Assembly: GCF_000695625.1 (NCBI RefSeq)
Contig: NZ_JMQI01000014.1
Coordinates: 1 to 64,000, forward strand
Direction: 5' to 3'
DNA: 64,000 nucleotides
Source of the DNA: Amycolatopsis rifamycinica
GTDB taxonomy: Bacteria > Actinomycetota > Actinomycetes > Mycobacteriales > Pseudonocardiaceae
A program made the translations under genes and the position numbers. The notes under the pieces were generated by a model. That model worked only from the letters and a program-made list of their open reading frames with translations, did no database searches and had not been told where the DNA came from. Positions 26,959 through 36,163 of the stretch are shown piece by piece; the stretch's first letter is position 1; each line of letters starts with the position of its first letter.

Positions 26959-27413
26959 CCGCGCCGACGGCTGAGTGCCGGTCGTGCCGGTCGCCCGGCA
27001 TCGGCAGCTTAGTCGTCGCCATCCTCTCGATCGTTCGACACCGGCGAATCGTTTCAGGTCTCGCCGGAAGTAAATCCGGAAACCTCGGTGACGACGGGGA
27101 CACCGGGGGTAACGCCCCGGCGAAGCCGTGATCCGATGACCCGAGCGGACGCAGTGGTGTGGACCTTTCACGGCCGCGACCCGGGCAGCAGCAGGGCGAT
27201 TCCAGGCTCGGGAAAAGCGGGTTGCCTCCTTCCGACGGTGTCCCGGATGGGTTCGTGGGTCCCACGGTGGAGTGGGGGCCCGTGGGCGCGCCACGCCGCA
27301 GAGGCGCGCCCACGGGGTGGGGCCGCTTCGGGAGGAGCGGCCCCGGTCGGGCCCGGCCGCCGCCGCGAGCCGGCTCGCCCCCTGGAGCGGGGCGGCTGGG
27401 GCCCGGGTCAAGG
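26959..27413. other. Non-coding spacer downstream of the inhibitor gene
   Basis: About 455 bases with no supported gene. The only clear structure is the hairpin at 27281-27314, annotated separately. The promoter of the minus-strand tRNA should lie just above 26958. Confidence 0.45.
27281..27314 (-). terminator. Hairpin, likely terminator of the inhibitor gene
   Basis: CGTGGGCGCGCC (27281-27292), a 10-base loop, and a perfect complement (27303-27314). It lies about 100 bases beyond the stop of the minus-strand inhibitor gene. Confidence 0.5.
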
Positions 27414-27788
27414 TCACTCCCAGATCTGGATTCCGCGGACGAGGAAGGGCGCGTCCGGCACGAACGTGCCGCCACCCGGATAGGTGACGAAATCACCTTC
27501 GGTCGAGCATTCCTCGTCCTGGTACACCGTGACGTCGCGGGTCATCAGATTCGCGAACGACGACCCGTCGAATCCTTCCGGTAGTGGCAGGCATTCCTCG
27601 GTATTGGCCGAGCGCAGGTCGAAACGCTGGATTTCTCCGCTGTAGCCGTCGGACGGCCACAGGCAGAACTCGCCCTTGTGGCAGCCCGGATCCGTGCCTG
27701 CCTGGGCGGCTCCGACGCTGGTCAGCAGGCCGAGCACGGTCAGGACCACGATGTGCGGCAGGCGGGAACGAAGACGACGTGAAGACAT
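27414..27788 (-). CDS. Secreted peptidase inhibitor, family I36 type
   Basis: A 124-residue exported protein. A basic start (SSRRLRSRL) is followed by a hydrophobic core and a likely signal-peptidase site after AAQA, leaving about 90 residues. The mature part has four cysteines, enough for two disulfides. Its CHKGEFCLWPSDGYSG segment matches the family I36 (SMPI) small metalloproteinase-inhibitor pattern of actinomycetes. It probably acts outside the cell against proteases. It stands alone as a single gene. Confidence 0.8.
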   Translation of the reverse strand: MSSRRLRSRLPHIVVLTVLGLLTSVGAAQAGTDPGCHKGEFCLWPSDGYSGEIQRFDLRSANTEECLPLPEGFDGSSFANLMTRDVTVYQDEECSTEGDFVTYPGGGTFVPDAPFLVRGIQIWE

Positions 27789-27964
27789 GATGGATTCCCC
27801 TCTGGAATCGCGGCTCTCGAGGGCCGCGGTGAACTGGTGATTCCAGATTGGCGGTCGGGGGCGGGTTTGTCAGCCCGCTATTTCGATTCTGTGGACAACT
27901 GCCCCGCGAAGGAATGGTTGTCCACAGGCGTGCTCGCGAGTCTTGCCGGAAGACGCGGACGGTG

Positions 27965-29032
27965 CTAGGCGGGGCCCGTGCTGCCGCGGACCACCAGCGA
28001 AACCGGCACCTCGACCGGCGCCGGCACCTTCACCGGCGCCGCACCGTCGTCCAGCAGGCCCAGCGCCAGCTCCCCGGCGATCCGGCCCTTGGCCGCGAGA
28101 TCCTGCCGGACCGTGGTCAGCGGCGGCGACGACCACGACGCCGGCGGGCTGTCGTCGAAGCCGGCCACCGACAGCTCGCCCGGCACGCTGATCCCCAGCT
28201 CACGGGCCGCCGCGAGCACCGCCAGCGCGAGCTGGTCGGACATGCACAGCACCGCCGTCGGCCGCGGCGACGCCCCGAGCAGCGCGAACGCTCCGGCCAT
28301 CGCGCTTTCCGCGCTCAGCCCGGCGGCCTCCTCGACGACGACCTCGCACGACCCCAGCTCGTCCAGGTAGCCGCCCAGCCGTTCGCGGACGTCGTGGAAG
28401 GGCGCCGCCGCGGCCTCCGCCACGCTCAGCCCGCCCCCGCCGGGCCTGAGGTGGCTGCACGCGGCGAAGATCCCGAACCGCCGGTGCCCCAGGTCCAGCA
28501 GGTGCCGCGCGGCCAGCGCCGCCCCCCTCCGGTCCGCGCAGCCGACCCGGGCCGTGCCGGGCAGCAGCGGCTGGTCGATCACCACGAGCGGCAACCCGCG
28601 CGTGCGCACCGCGTCCAGCGAAGGGGCGCCGTCGGGGAGCGAATACACGATCGCGATGTCGGCCTGCGCGGTGAGCACGCGGTCCGCGGGCGGCCCGCCG
28701 TGTTCCCCGCCGGGCAGGAGCAGCAGCGCGTGCCCCCGCGGATCGATGACCCTGGTCAGCGCGTCCAGCGTCAGGTAGAGCGCCGGATCGGAGAACGCCA
28801 TCGACAGCGACGTGTCCAGCAGGACCGCGACCGCGCCGGTGCGGCTGGTCGCGAGGCTGCGCGCGGTCGGGTCCGGACCGGGGTAACCCAGCTCGGCCGC
28901 CACCCGCAGTACCTCGTCGCGCAGCCGGGCGGACAGCTGGTCGGGACGGTTGTAGGCGTTCGAGACGGTGGCGCGCGAGACGCCGACGGCGCCGGCGACG
29001 TCGTCGAGCGTGGGACGGCGGCGCCGGGTCAT
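27965..29032 (-). CDS. LacI-family transcriptional repressor
   Basis: A 355-residue LacI/GalR regulator. The N-terminal helix-turn-helix is TLDDVAGAVGVSRATVSNAYN, followed by a hinge helix (ARSLATSRTG) and a periplasmic-binding-like sugar-sensing domain. It is divergent from an MFS transporter with a LacI-type palindrome between them, so it most likely represses that transporter, and perhaps itself, in response to a small ligand that cannot be named. Confidence 0.93.
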   Translation of the reverse strand: MTRRRRPTLDDVAGAVGVSRATVSNAYNRPDQLSARLRDEVLRVAAELGYPGPDPTARSLATSRTGAVAVLLDTSLSMAFSDPALYLTLDALTRVIDPRGHALLLLPGGEHGGPPADRVLTAQADIAIVYSLPDGAPSLDAVRTRGLPLVVIDQPLLPGTARVGCADRRGAALAARHLLDLGHRRFGIFAACSHLRPGGGGLSVAEAAAAPFHDVRERLGGYLDELGSCEVVVEEAAGLSAESAMAGAFALLGASPRPTAVLCMSDQLALAVLAAARELGISVPGELSVAGFDDSPPASWSSPPLTTVRQDLAAKGRIAGELALGLLDDGAAPVKVPAPVEVPVSLVVRGSTGPA

Positions 29033-29065
29033 CCGCGCAGTCTAACCGTCGCCCAGTGGACTTTC

Positions 29066-29077
29066 TGAAGCGCTTAA
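29066..29077. promoter_or_regulatory. LacI-type operator
   Basis: TGAAGCGCTTAA has the perfect core AAGCGCTT (29068-29075) with the central CG typical of LacI/PurR-family sites. It lies 34 bases from the repressor start and 30 from the transporter start, where it could control both. Confidence 0.75.
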
Positions 29078-29106
29078 GTCACGCTGGGAGCACGAAAGGG
29101 GGAGCC

Positions 29107-30288
29107 ATGCGCGACCGGACCGCGGTGTTCACCGTGTTCGCCCTCAACGGGCTCGCGCTGGGGTCCTGGGCGTCGCGGACCCCCGCGCTGACCGAGCAGG
29201 TGCACGCCTCACCAGGGGTGTTCGGCCTGGCTCTGCTGGGTGCGAGCGTCGGCATGCTCGCCGCCGCGGCGGTGTCGGGACGGCTCATCGAACGGGCCGG
29301 CGCCCGGGCGGTCGTCGCCGGGAGCACCGCGATGGTCGCCGTTTCCCTCGTCCTGATCGGCTTCGCGCCCACGGTTCCGCTGCTGGCCGGGGCACTGCTG
29401 GTGATCGGCGCCAGCGTCGGCATGCTCGACGTCGGGATGAACGTCGCCGGCGTGGCTGTCGAACGGCGGCTCGGCAAGCCGGTGATGTCCGTGTTCCACG
29501 CGGGCTTCAGCTTCGGCGCGCTCGCCGGCTCGCTGGCCGCCGGCCTCGCCGCGGGGCACGGCTGGTCCCCGGCGCGCCACCTGACCGTCGCCGCCGTCGT
29601 CGCGGTCCTGGTGCTGGCCGTCGTGATCCGCGCCGTCCCGGGCATCCGCCCCGGGCACACCGAGGAACCCGTCGTGACGCCGGCGCGGGCGCCGATCCGG
29701 CGGCCGGTGCTGTGGCTGCTCGCCGCGGTGGCGCTGTGCTCGGCCATCGCCGAAGGGGCGTCGTCGGACTGGTCGGCGCTGCTGATGACGGTCGAGCGCG
29801 GGGTCGGCCAGGGCGCCGCGGCGCTGGCGTTCGCGGGGTTCCAGCTGGTCATGGCGCTGACCCGGCTGGCGGGCCCGGTGGCGCAACGCCGGTTCGGCCC
29901 GACCCGCTGCCTCGCCGCGGGCGCCACCCTCGCCGCCGCCGGGCTGGTCGCCGCGGCCGCGATCCCGGTCGCCGCCGTCGGGTACGCCGGCTTCGCGCTG
30001 GCCGGAGCGGGTCTCGCCGCGTCCTTCCCGCTCGCGCTCAGCCTCGCCGGGGACGCCGGGAAGCGCGGTGACGGCACTGGCGGCGAGCGCGAGATCGGCT
30101 TCGTCACCGCCGTCGCGTACACCGGATTCCTCGGCGGTCCGCCGCTCATCGGCGGCATCGCGCAGGCGACGGACTACAACGTGGCGTTCGTCTTCGTCGC
30201 GCTCATCGCGGCGCTCATCCTGCCCGCCGCGGTCGCCGCCCGACGGTCGCGCCGGCGGGAGGAAGCGGCGGTGATGGTCGGCCGCTAG
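29107..30288 (+). CDS. MFS transporter (12-TMS, YbjJ-like)
   Basis: A 393-residue major facilitator with about 12 hydrophobic segments in two halves. The halves are joined by a loop near IRPGHTEEPVV. The opening VFALNGLALGSWASRTP resembles the YbjJ/fucose-permease side of the superfamily. The substrate is unknown; LacI control suggests a sugar or nucleoside-like compound. ATG 29107 follows a GGGGGAG ribosome site. Confidence 0.88.
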   Translation: MRDRTAVFTVFALNGLALGSWASRTPALTEQVHASPGVFGLALLGASVGMLAAAAVSGRLIERAGARAVVAGSTAMVAVSLVLIGFAPTVPLLAGALLVIGASVGMLDVGMNVAGVAVERRLGKPVMSVFHAGFSFGALAGSLAAGLAAGHGWSPARHLTVAAVVAVLVLAVVIRAVPGIRPGHTEEPVVTPARAPIRRPVLWLLAAVALCSAIAEGASSDWSALLMTVERGVGQGAAALAFAGFQLVMALTRLAGPVAQRRFGPTRCLAAGATLAAAGLVAAAAIPVAAVGYAGFALAGAGLAASFPLALSLAGDAGKRGDGTGGEREIGFVTAVAYTGFLGGPPLIGGIAQATDYNVAFVFVALIAALILPAAVAARRSRRREEAAVMVGR

Positions 30289-30343
30289 GCCTTCCGGACA
30301 CGAAATCCGTACCGCGAACCGCGTTTCCGCCACGGCTCGGGCG

Positions 30344-30373
30344 TTGACAGTGTCCTGGTGCGCCAGGCAAGCT
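30344..30373 (+). promoter_or_regulatory. Possible promoter of the histidine kinase gene
   Basis: TTGACA (30344-30349), an 18-base spacer and CAAGCT (30368-30373) resemble a sigma-70-type actinomycete promoter. It lies about 90 bases ahead of the kinase start. The -35 box is perfect, the -10 only fair. Confidence 0.4.
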
Positions 30374-30389
30374 GAACCCCGTCGGTAAA

Positions 30390-30421
30390 CTGAAATGAAT
30401 ACGGCGACGTTTCAATTTCAG
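30390..30421. promoter_or_regulatory. AT-rich inverted repeat ahead of the kinase gene
   Basis: CTGAAAT (30390-30396) is mirrored by ATTTCAG (30415-30421); the flanks GAA/TTTC extend the symmetry. The low GC in this region makes an operator plausible. It lies downstream of the putative promoter. Confidence 0.35.
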
Positions 30422-30463
30422 GTCGGCTGATCAGGGTAGGGGCCTTGATCCGGGGAGGACGTC

Positions 30464-31651
30464 GTGAGGGTTGTGCTGCTCGGCGGCGCGGGGGCGCTCG
30501 CCGGCCGGGGCGGGCGGTTCGGCGGGCCGGGGCTGACACTCGTGCGGGACGCCGTGCCGCGGCTCGTGCTGGTACCGGTCGCGTTCCGGCTGGCGCTGTT
30601 CCTGCAGGTCGTGTGGTCCGGCGGTCCGCTGGGTGCGCCGGTGCTGTGGAGCGCGGTCGCCCTCTACCTGGTGCCGAACCTCCTCGAAGTGGCCTGGGTC
30701 TTCCGCCGGGCCACCGGAATCCGGCCGGTCCTGGCCGCCGACACCGCGTACACGCTCGTGACGAGCTTCGGCGCGGCCGTGTTCGCGGCGCATTCCCCGG
30801 AGCTGCTGACCCTGGCCTGGCCGAACATCATGGGCACGGTCATGGTCTGGACCCTGCTGCGCGGCGCGCCCGCCGGGGCCGTCGCGATCGCCGGCGCGCT
30901 GATCCTGCGGTACGGCATGGCCGCGGTGTCCGGCACGTCGGCGCCCGCGACGTGGATCCTGCTCGCCCTGGTCGGGGCCGCCGTCACGGCGCTGGCCATC
31001 GTCCTGCTCGTCGCCGGGTCCGTGCGGTTCGCCCTCGGGCTCGGCGAGCAACGCGGCCGGGCCGCCGAGCGGGAACGGCACCGCCGCGACGTCCACGACA
31101 CCGTCCTGCAGGTGATGGAGTCCCTCGCGCTGCCCGCGCCCGGGGACGCGCTCGACCCGCGGGGCAGCCTCGACCAGGTCCGCCGCACCGCCCGCGCGCA
31201 CGCCCTGCGCCTGCGGCTGAGCCTCGACGGCGACGCGCCCGCCGAACCGGGCGGGCTCGAACACCGCCTCGGCGCACTGGCGGTCGAGATGACGGCCGAC
31301 GGCCTCCGCGTCGACCTCGTCGTGCTCGCGAAGCCCACGGACGTGCCTGAAGCCGTCGTCAACGCTCTTCACGACGCAACCCGCGAAGCACTGCGAAACA
31401 CCTTGAAACACGCGAGGACGTCGAAGGCCGTCGTGTGCCTCGAAGAGCGCGAAAGTGTCGTCACGGTGTCCGTGCGCGACCACGGCACCGGCTTCGACCT
31501 CGCCGCGCGCCGCGCCGGATTCGGCATCGAGAACTCGATCCACGCACGGATGGCCGAGATCGACGGCGCCGCGCGCATCGACTCGGCGCCCGGCCACGGC
31601 ACCCGCGTCGTGCTGACCGCGCCGCTAGAGCTGCGTTTCCCCGTCGGGTGA
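30464..31651 (+). CDS. Orphan sensor histidine kinase, NarL-system type
   Basis: A 395-residue membrane kinase. Several hydrophobic segments occupy roughly residues 25-190. They are followed by a dimerisation segment with the phospho-accepting His in RRDVHDTVLQVME and an HATPase domain (N-box ALRNTLKHA, G-box DHGTGFD). No response regulator lies beside it, so its partner must be elsewhere. The start is GTG 30464 after GGGGAGG. Its last 27 bases overlap the 3' end of the converging phosphatase gene. Confidence 0.85.
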   Translation: MRVVLLGGAGALAGRGGRFGGPGLTLVRDAVPRLVLVPVAFRLALFLQVVWSGGPLGAPVLWSAVALYLVPNLLEVAWVFRRATGIRPVLAADTAYTLVTSFGAAVFAAHSPELLTLAWPNIMGTVMVWTLLRGAPAGAVAIAGALILRYGMAAVSGTSAPATWILLALVGAAVTALAIVLLVAGSVRFALGLGEQRGRAAERERHRRDVHDTVLQVMESLALPAPGDALDPRGSLDQVRRTARAHALRLRLSLDGDAPAEPGGLEHRLGALAVEMTADGLRVDLVVLAKPTDVPEAVVNALHDATREALRNTLKHARTSKAVVCLEERESVVTVSVRDHGTGFDLAARRAGFGIENSIHARMAEIDGAARIDSAPGHGTRVVLTAPLELRFPVG

Positions 31652-32257
31652 GTCGCGCCACTGCGCGAACGGGCGATCCAGCGCCCACTTGCCATCGGAC
31701 TCGGACACGACGCGGTATTCGCAGGTCGCCGGGTTGGAGAGCGACTCGAACAGCTCGATGCTCCAGCCGAACAGACGGCGGCACAGCAGCCGCAGCGTGA
31801 GCCCGTGGGAGACGATCAGGACCGTCTCCGGGTGATTTTCCTCGCGCATCCGCAGGTCCGAAAGGAACGCGGCGACGCGGTCGTCGACGTCCGCGCCCGA
31901 CTCGCCGAACGGCAGCCGGTAGAAGAAGTGCCCGAACTCGTGCCGCCGCGCCTTCTGGACCTCCTGGTCGGCCGGGTCCTGCAGGTTGCCCCAGTCCTGC
32001 TCGCGCAGCCTCGGCTCCTGCACCAGCCGTTCGCACGAGGCCCGGATGTCCAGCAGCCGCAACGTCTCCCGGGTGCGCAGGTAGGGGCTGACGTACACGG
32101 CCGGCCGCGTGCCGCCGAGCAGCCGCGCGATCTCCGGCGCCATCGCGCGGGCCTCCTGCTCGCCCTTGGCGGTCAGCGGCAGCGCGTGGTCGGGGATCCG
32201 CGTGTAGGCGAGCTCGTCGACGTTGCCGAGCGACTCGGCGTGCCGCAGCAGGATCAT
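31625..32257 (-). CDS. Histidine phosphatase (phosphoglycerate mutase-like)
   Basis: A 210-residue histidine phosphatase superfamily protein. It has the N-terminal catalytic RHAESLGN and a second catalytic His in IVSHGLTLRLL. Arg and Glu of the pocket lie in YLRTRET and PFGESG. The substrate is unknown; relatives hydrolyse many phosphate esters. ATG 32257 is favoured because GGGAG sits 8 bases upstream; ATG 32272 is the alternative. It is divergent from the CopD-CtaG gene. Confidence 0.88.
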   Translation of the reverse strand: MILLRHAESLGNVDELAYTRIPDHALPLTAKGEQEARAMAPEIARLLGGTRPAVYVSPYLRTRETLRLLDIRASCERLVQEPRLREQDWGNLQDPADQEVQKARRHEFGHFFYRLPFGESGADVDDRVAAFLSDLRMREENHPETVLIVSHGLTLRLLCRRLFGWSIELFESLSNPATCEYRVVSESDGKWALDRPFAQWRDSPDGETQL

Positions 32258-32320
32258 CTTCACCGCTCCCATCCTGCCCGTCACACGGGCCTGACCGGGG
32301 CGGGGCATACCCTCAGTGGC

Positions 32321-34339
32321 GTGTCCGCGACGAAATCCGACGTTCCCACCCAGCGCCGGGGCAGTGTGCTGCCCCTGCTCGCGGTCGGCGTGCTGCTGGC
32401 CGCCGTCGTCGCGATCGGGCTGATCGCGCTCACCGGCGGCGCCGGGTACGTCATCGCCGGGCTGCCCGATCCGGGGCTGGTCACCAAGTACGGCATCACC
32501 GTCATGCGCGTGCTGTCCGAATGCGCGTCCGTGATCTGCGTCGGGTCGCTGCTGCTGGCCGCGTTCCTGGTGCCGCCGCAGAAGTCCGGGACGCTCGGGC
32601 CCGAGGGCTACGGCGCCCTGCGCGCGGCGGGGATCGCCGCCTGGGTGTGGTTCGGCGCGGCCCTGCTCTCGGTCGCCTTCACCGCCGCCGACACCGCCGG
32701 CAAGCCCTTCGGCGAGGTCCTGGACCCGCAGACGCTGCTCGACCTCGTCGGCGCCATCGAACAGCCCAAGGCGTGGCTGTGGACGGCGCTGATCGCGATC
32801 CTCGTCGCGCTCGGCTGCCGGCTCGCGCTGTCCTGGGGCTGGACGGCGGTGCTGTTCTTCCTCGCCGTCGGCGGGCTGGTCCCGGTCGCCGTCACCGGGC
32901 ACTCCGCGAGCGGCGGCTCGCACGACGTCGCCACCAACAGCCTGCTGTTCCACCTGGTCGCCGCGGCGCTGTGGGTCGGCGGGCTGGTCGCGCTCCTGGC
33001 GCTCGGGTACCGGCGCGGCGGCCACCTGAGCCTGGCCGCGCGGCGCTTCTCGAAGCTGGCCCTGGTCTGCTGGATCGTGATGGCGCTCTCCGGCGCGGTC
33101 AACGCGCTGGTCCGGATCGGCCTCGACGACCTGTTCACCACCGACTACGGGCTGCTCGTCGTGGCCAAGACGGTCGCCCTGCTGCTGCTCGGGGTGTTCG
33201 GCCACCAGCAGCGCGAAAAGGGTGTCGCGAACCTCGTGGACGGCAAGGGCGGCGCCCAGCTGCTGCGCCTGGCCTCGGTCGAGATCCTGATCATGTTCGT
33301 CACCATCGGGATCGCGTCCGGGCTGGCCAGGACGCCGCCACCGGCGGACGCGATCACCCAGCCGTCCACCACCGAGCTGCTGATCGGTTACGACCTCGAC
33401 GGCGCGCCGACGGTCTGGCGGCTGCTCTTCGACACCCGCTTCGACCTGGTCTACGGCACCATCGCGCTGGTGCTGGGCGGCCTCTACCTCGCCGGGGTCC
33501 GGCGGCTGCTGCGCCGGGGCGACACCTGGCCGGTCGGCCGCACGGTGGCCTGGATCGCCGGCTGCGTGGTGCTGCTGATCGCGACGTCGTCGGGCATCGG
33601 CCGGTACGCGCCCGCGATGTTCAGCGTCCACATGGGCAACCACATGCTGCTGTCGATGGTGGCGCCGGTGCTGTTCGTGCTCGGCGGGCCGGTGACGCTC
33701 GCGCTGCGTGCGCTGCCGGCCGCGGGCAGGGATGCCCCGCCCGGGCCGCGCGAGTGGCTCGTCGCCTTCGTGCACTCCCCGGTGTCGCGGTTCCTGACGC
33801 ACCCGGTGGTCGCGCTGCTGCTGTTCGTCGGCTCGTTCTACGCGCTGTACTTCTCCGGCCTGTTCGACGCCGCGCTGAACTACCACTGGGCGCACCTGGC
33901 GATGAACGGGCACTTCCTGCTCGCCGGGTACGTCTTCTACTGGCCGGTGATCGGCGTCGACCCGTCGCCGCGGCGGATCCCGTACCTCGGCCGGCTCGGC
34001 ATGATGTTCGCCGCGATGCCGTTCCACGCGTTCTTCGGCGTGATCCTGATGAGCAAGCAGACCGTCATCGGGCAGGCGTTCTACAGCCAGCTGCACCTGC
34101 CGTGGGTCACCGACCTGCTCGCCGACCAGCGGCTCGGCGGCGGCATCGCCTGGGCGGCCGGCGAGGTCCCGGTGCTGCTGGTCCTCATCGCGCTGCTGGT
34201 GCAGTGGTCGCGCCAGGACGAGCGCGAGGCGAAGCGGCGTGACCGGCGCGAAGCGGTGACAGGTGACGAGGAGCTCAACGCCTACAACGCGATGTTGAAG
34301 AACCTTGCCGAGGGCAAGCGACCCTCGGGTTCCAGTTGA
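32321..34339 (+). CDS. CopD-CtaG fusion membrane protein
   Basis: A 672-residue polytopic membrane protein. The N-terminal half matches CopD copper-uptake/resistance domains, and the C-terminal half matches Caa3_CtaG cytochrome oxidase assembly proteins (MFSVHMGNHMLLSMVAPVLFVLGGP). The fusion is common in actinobacteria and is thought to deliver copper to cytochrome c oxidase. His and Met residues in the CtaG part (HMGNHM) are likely copper contacts. GTG 32321 is the probable start, 63 bases from the divergent phosphatase. Confidence 0.9.
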   Translation: MSATKSDVPTQRRGSVLPLLAVGVLLAAVVAIGLIALTGGAGYVIAGLPDPGLVTKYGITVMRVLSECASVICVGSLLLAAFLVPPQKSGTLGPEGYGALRAAGIAAWVWFGAALLSVAFTAADTAGKPFGEVLDPQTLLDLVGAIEQPKAWLWTALIAILVALGCRLALSWGWTAVLFFLAVGGLVPVAVTGHSASGGSHDVATNSLLFHLVAAALWVGGLVALLALGYRRGGHLSLAARRFSKLALVCWIVMALSGAVNALVRIGLDDLFTTDYGLLVVAKTVALLLLGVFGHQQREKGVANLVDGKGGAQLLRLASVEILIMFVTIGIASGLARTPPPADAITQPSTTELLIGYDLDGAPTVWRLLFDTRFDLVYGTIALVLGGLYLAGVRRLLRRGDTWPVGRTVAWIAGCVVLLIATSSGIGRYAPAMFSVHMGNHMLLSMVAPVLFVLGGPVTLALRALPAAGRDAPPGPREWLVAFVHSPVSRFLTHPVVALLLFVGSFYALYFSGLFDAALNYHWAHLAMNGHFLLAGYVFYWPVIGVDPSPRRIPYLGRLGMMFAAMPFHAFFGVILMSKQTVIGQAFYSQLHLPWVTDLLADQRLGGGIAWAAGEVPVLLVLIALLVQWSRQDEREAKRRDRREAVTGDEELNAYNAMLKNLAEGKRPSGSS

Positions 34340-34470
34340 GGTTGAGCCCGCCGTCCGGGTGCCGGGAAAACGGCCGTTTTGCTACTCTCGCCGTGATCTC
34401 GGGCTGACTTTCGGTAGTCCGGTGGTGACCGGCGTCGAGCCGCGATCAAGCGCGCTCTACGATCGTGGGT

Positions 34471-36147
<1,677 letters not shown>

Positions 36148-36163
36148 GGGGGCGGGTTTCCCC

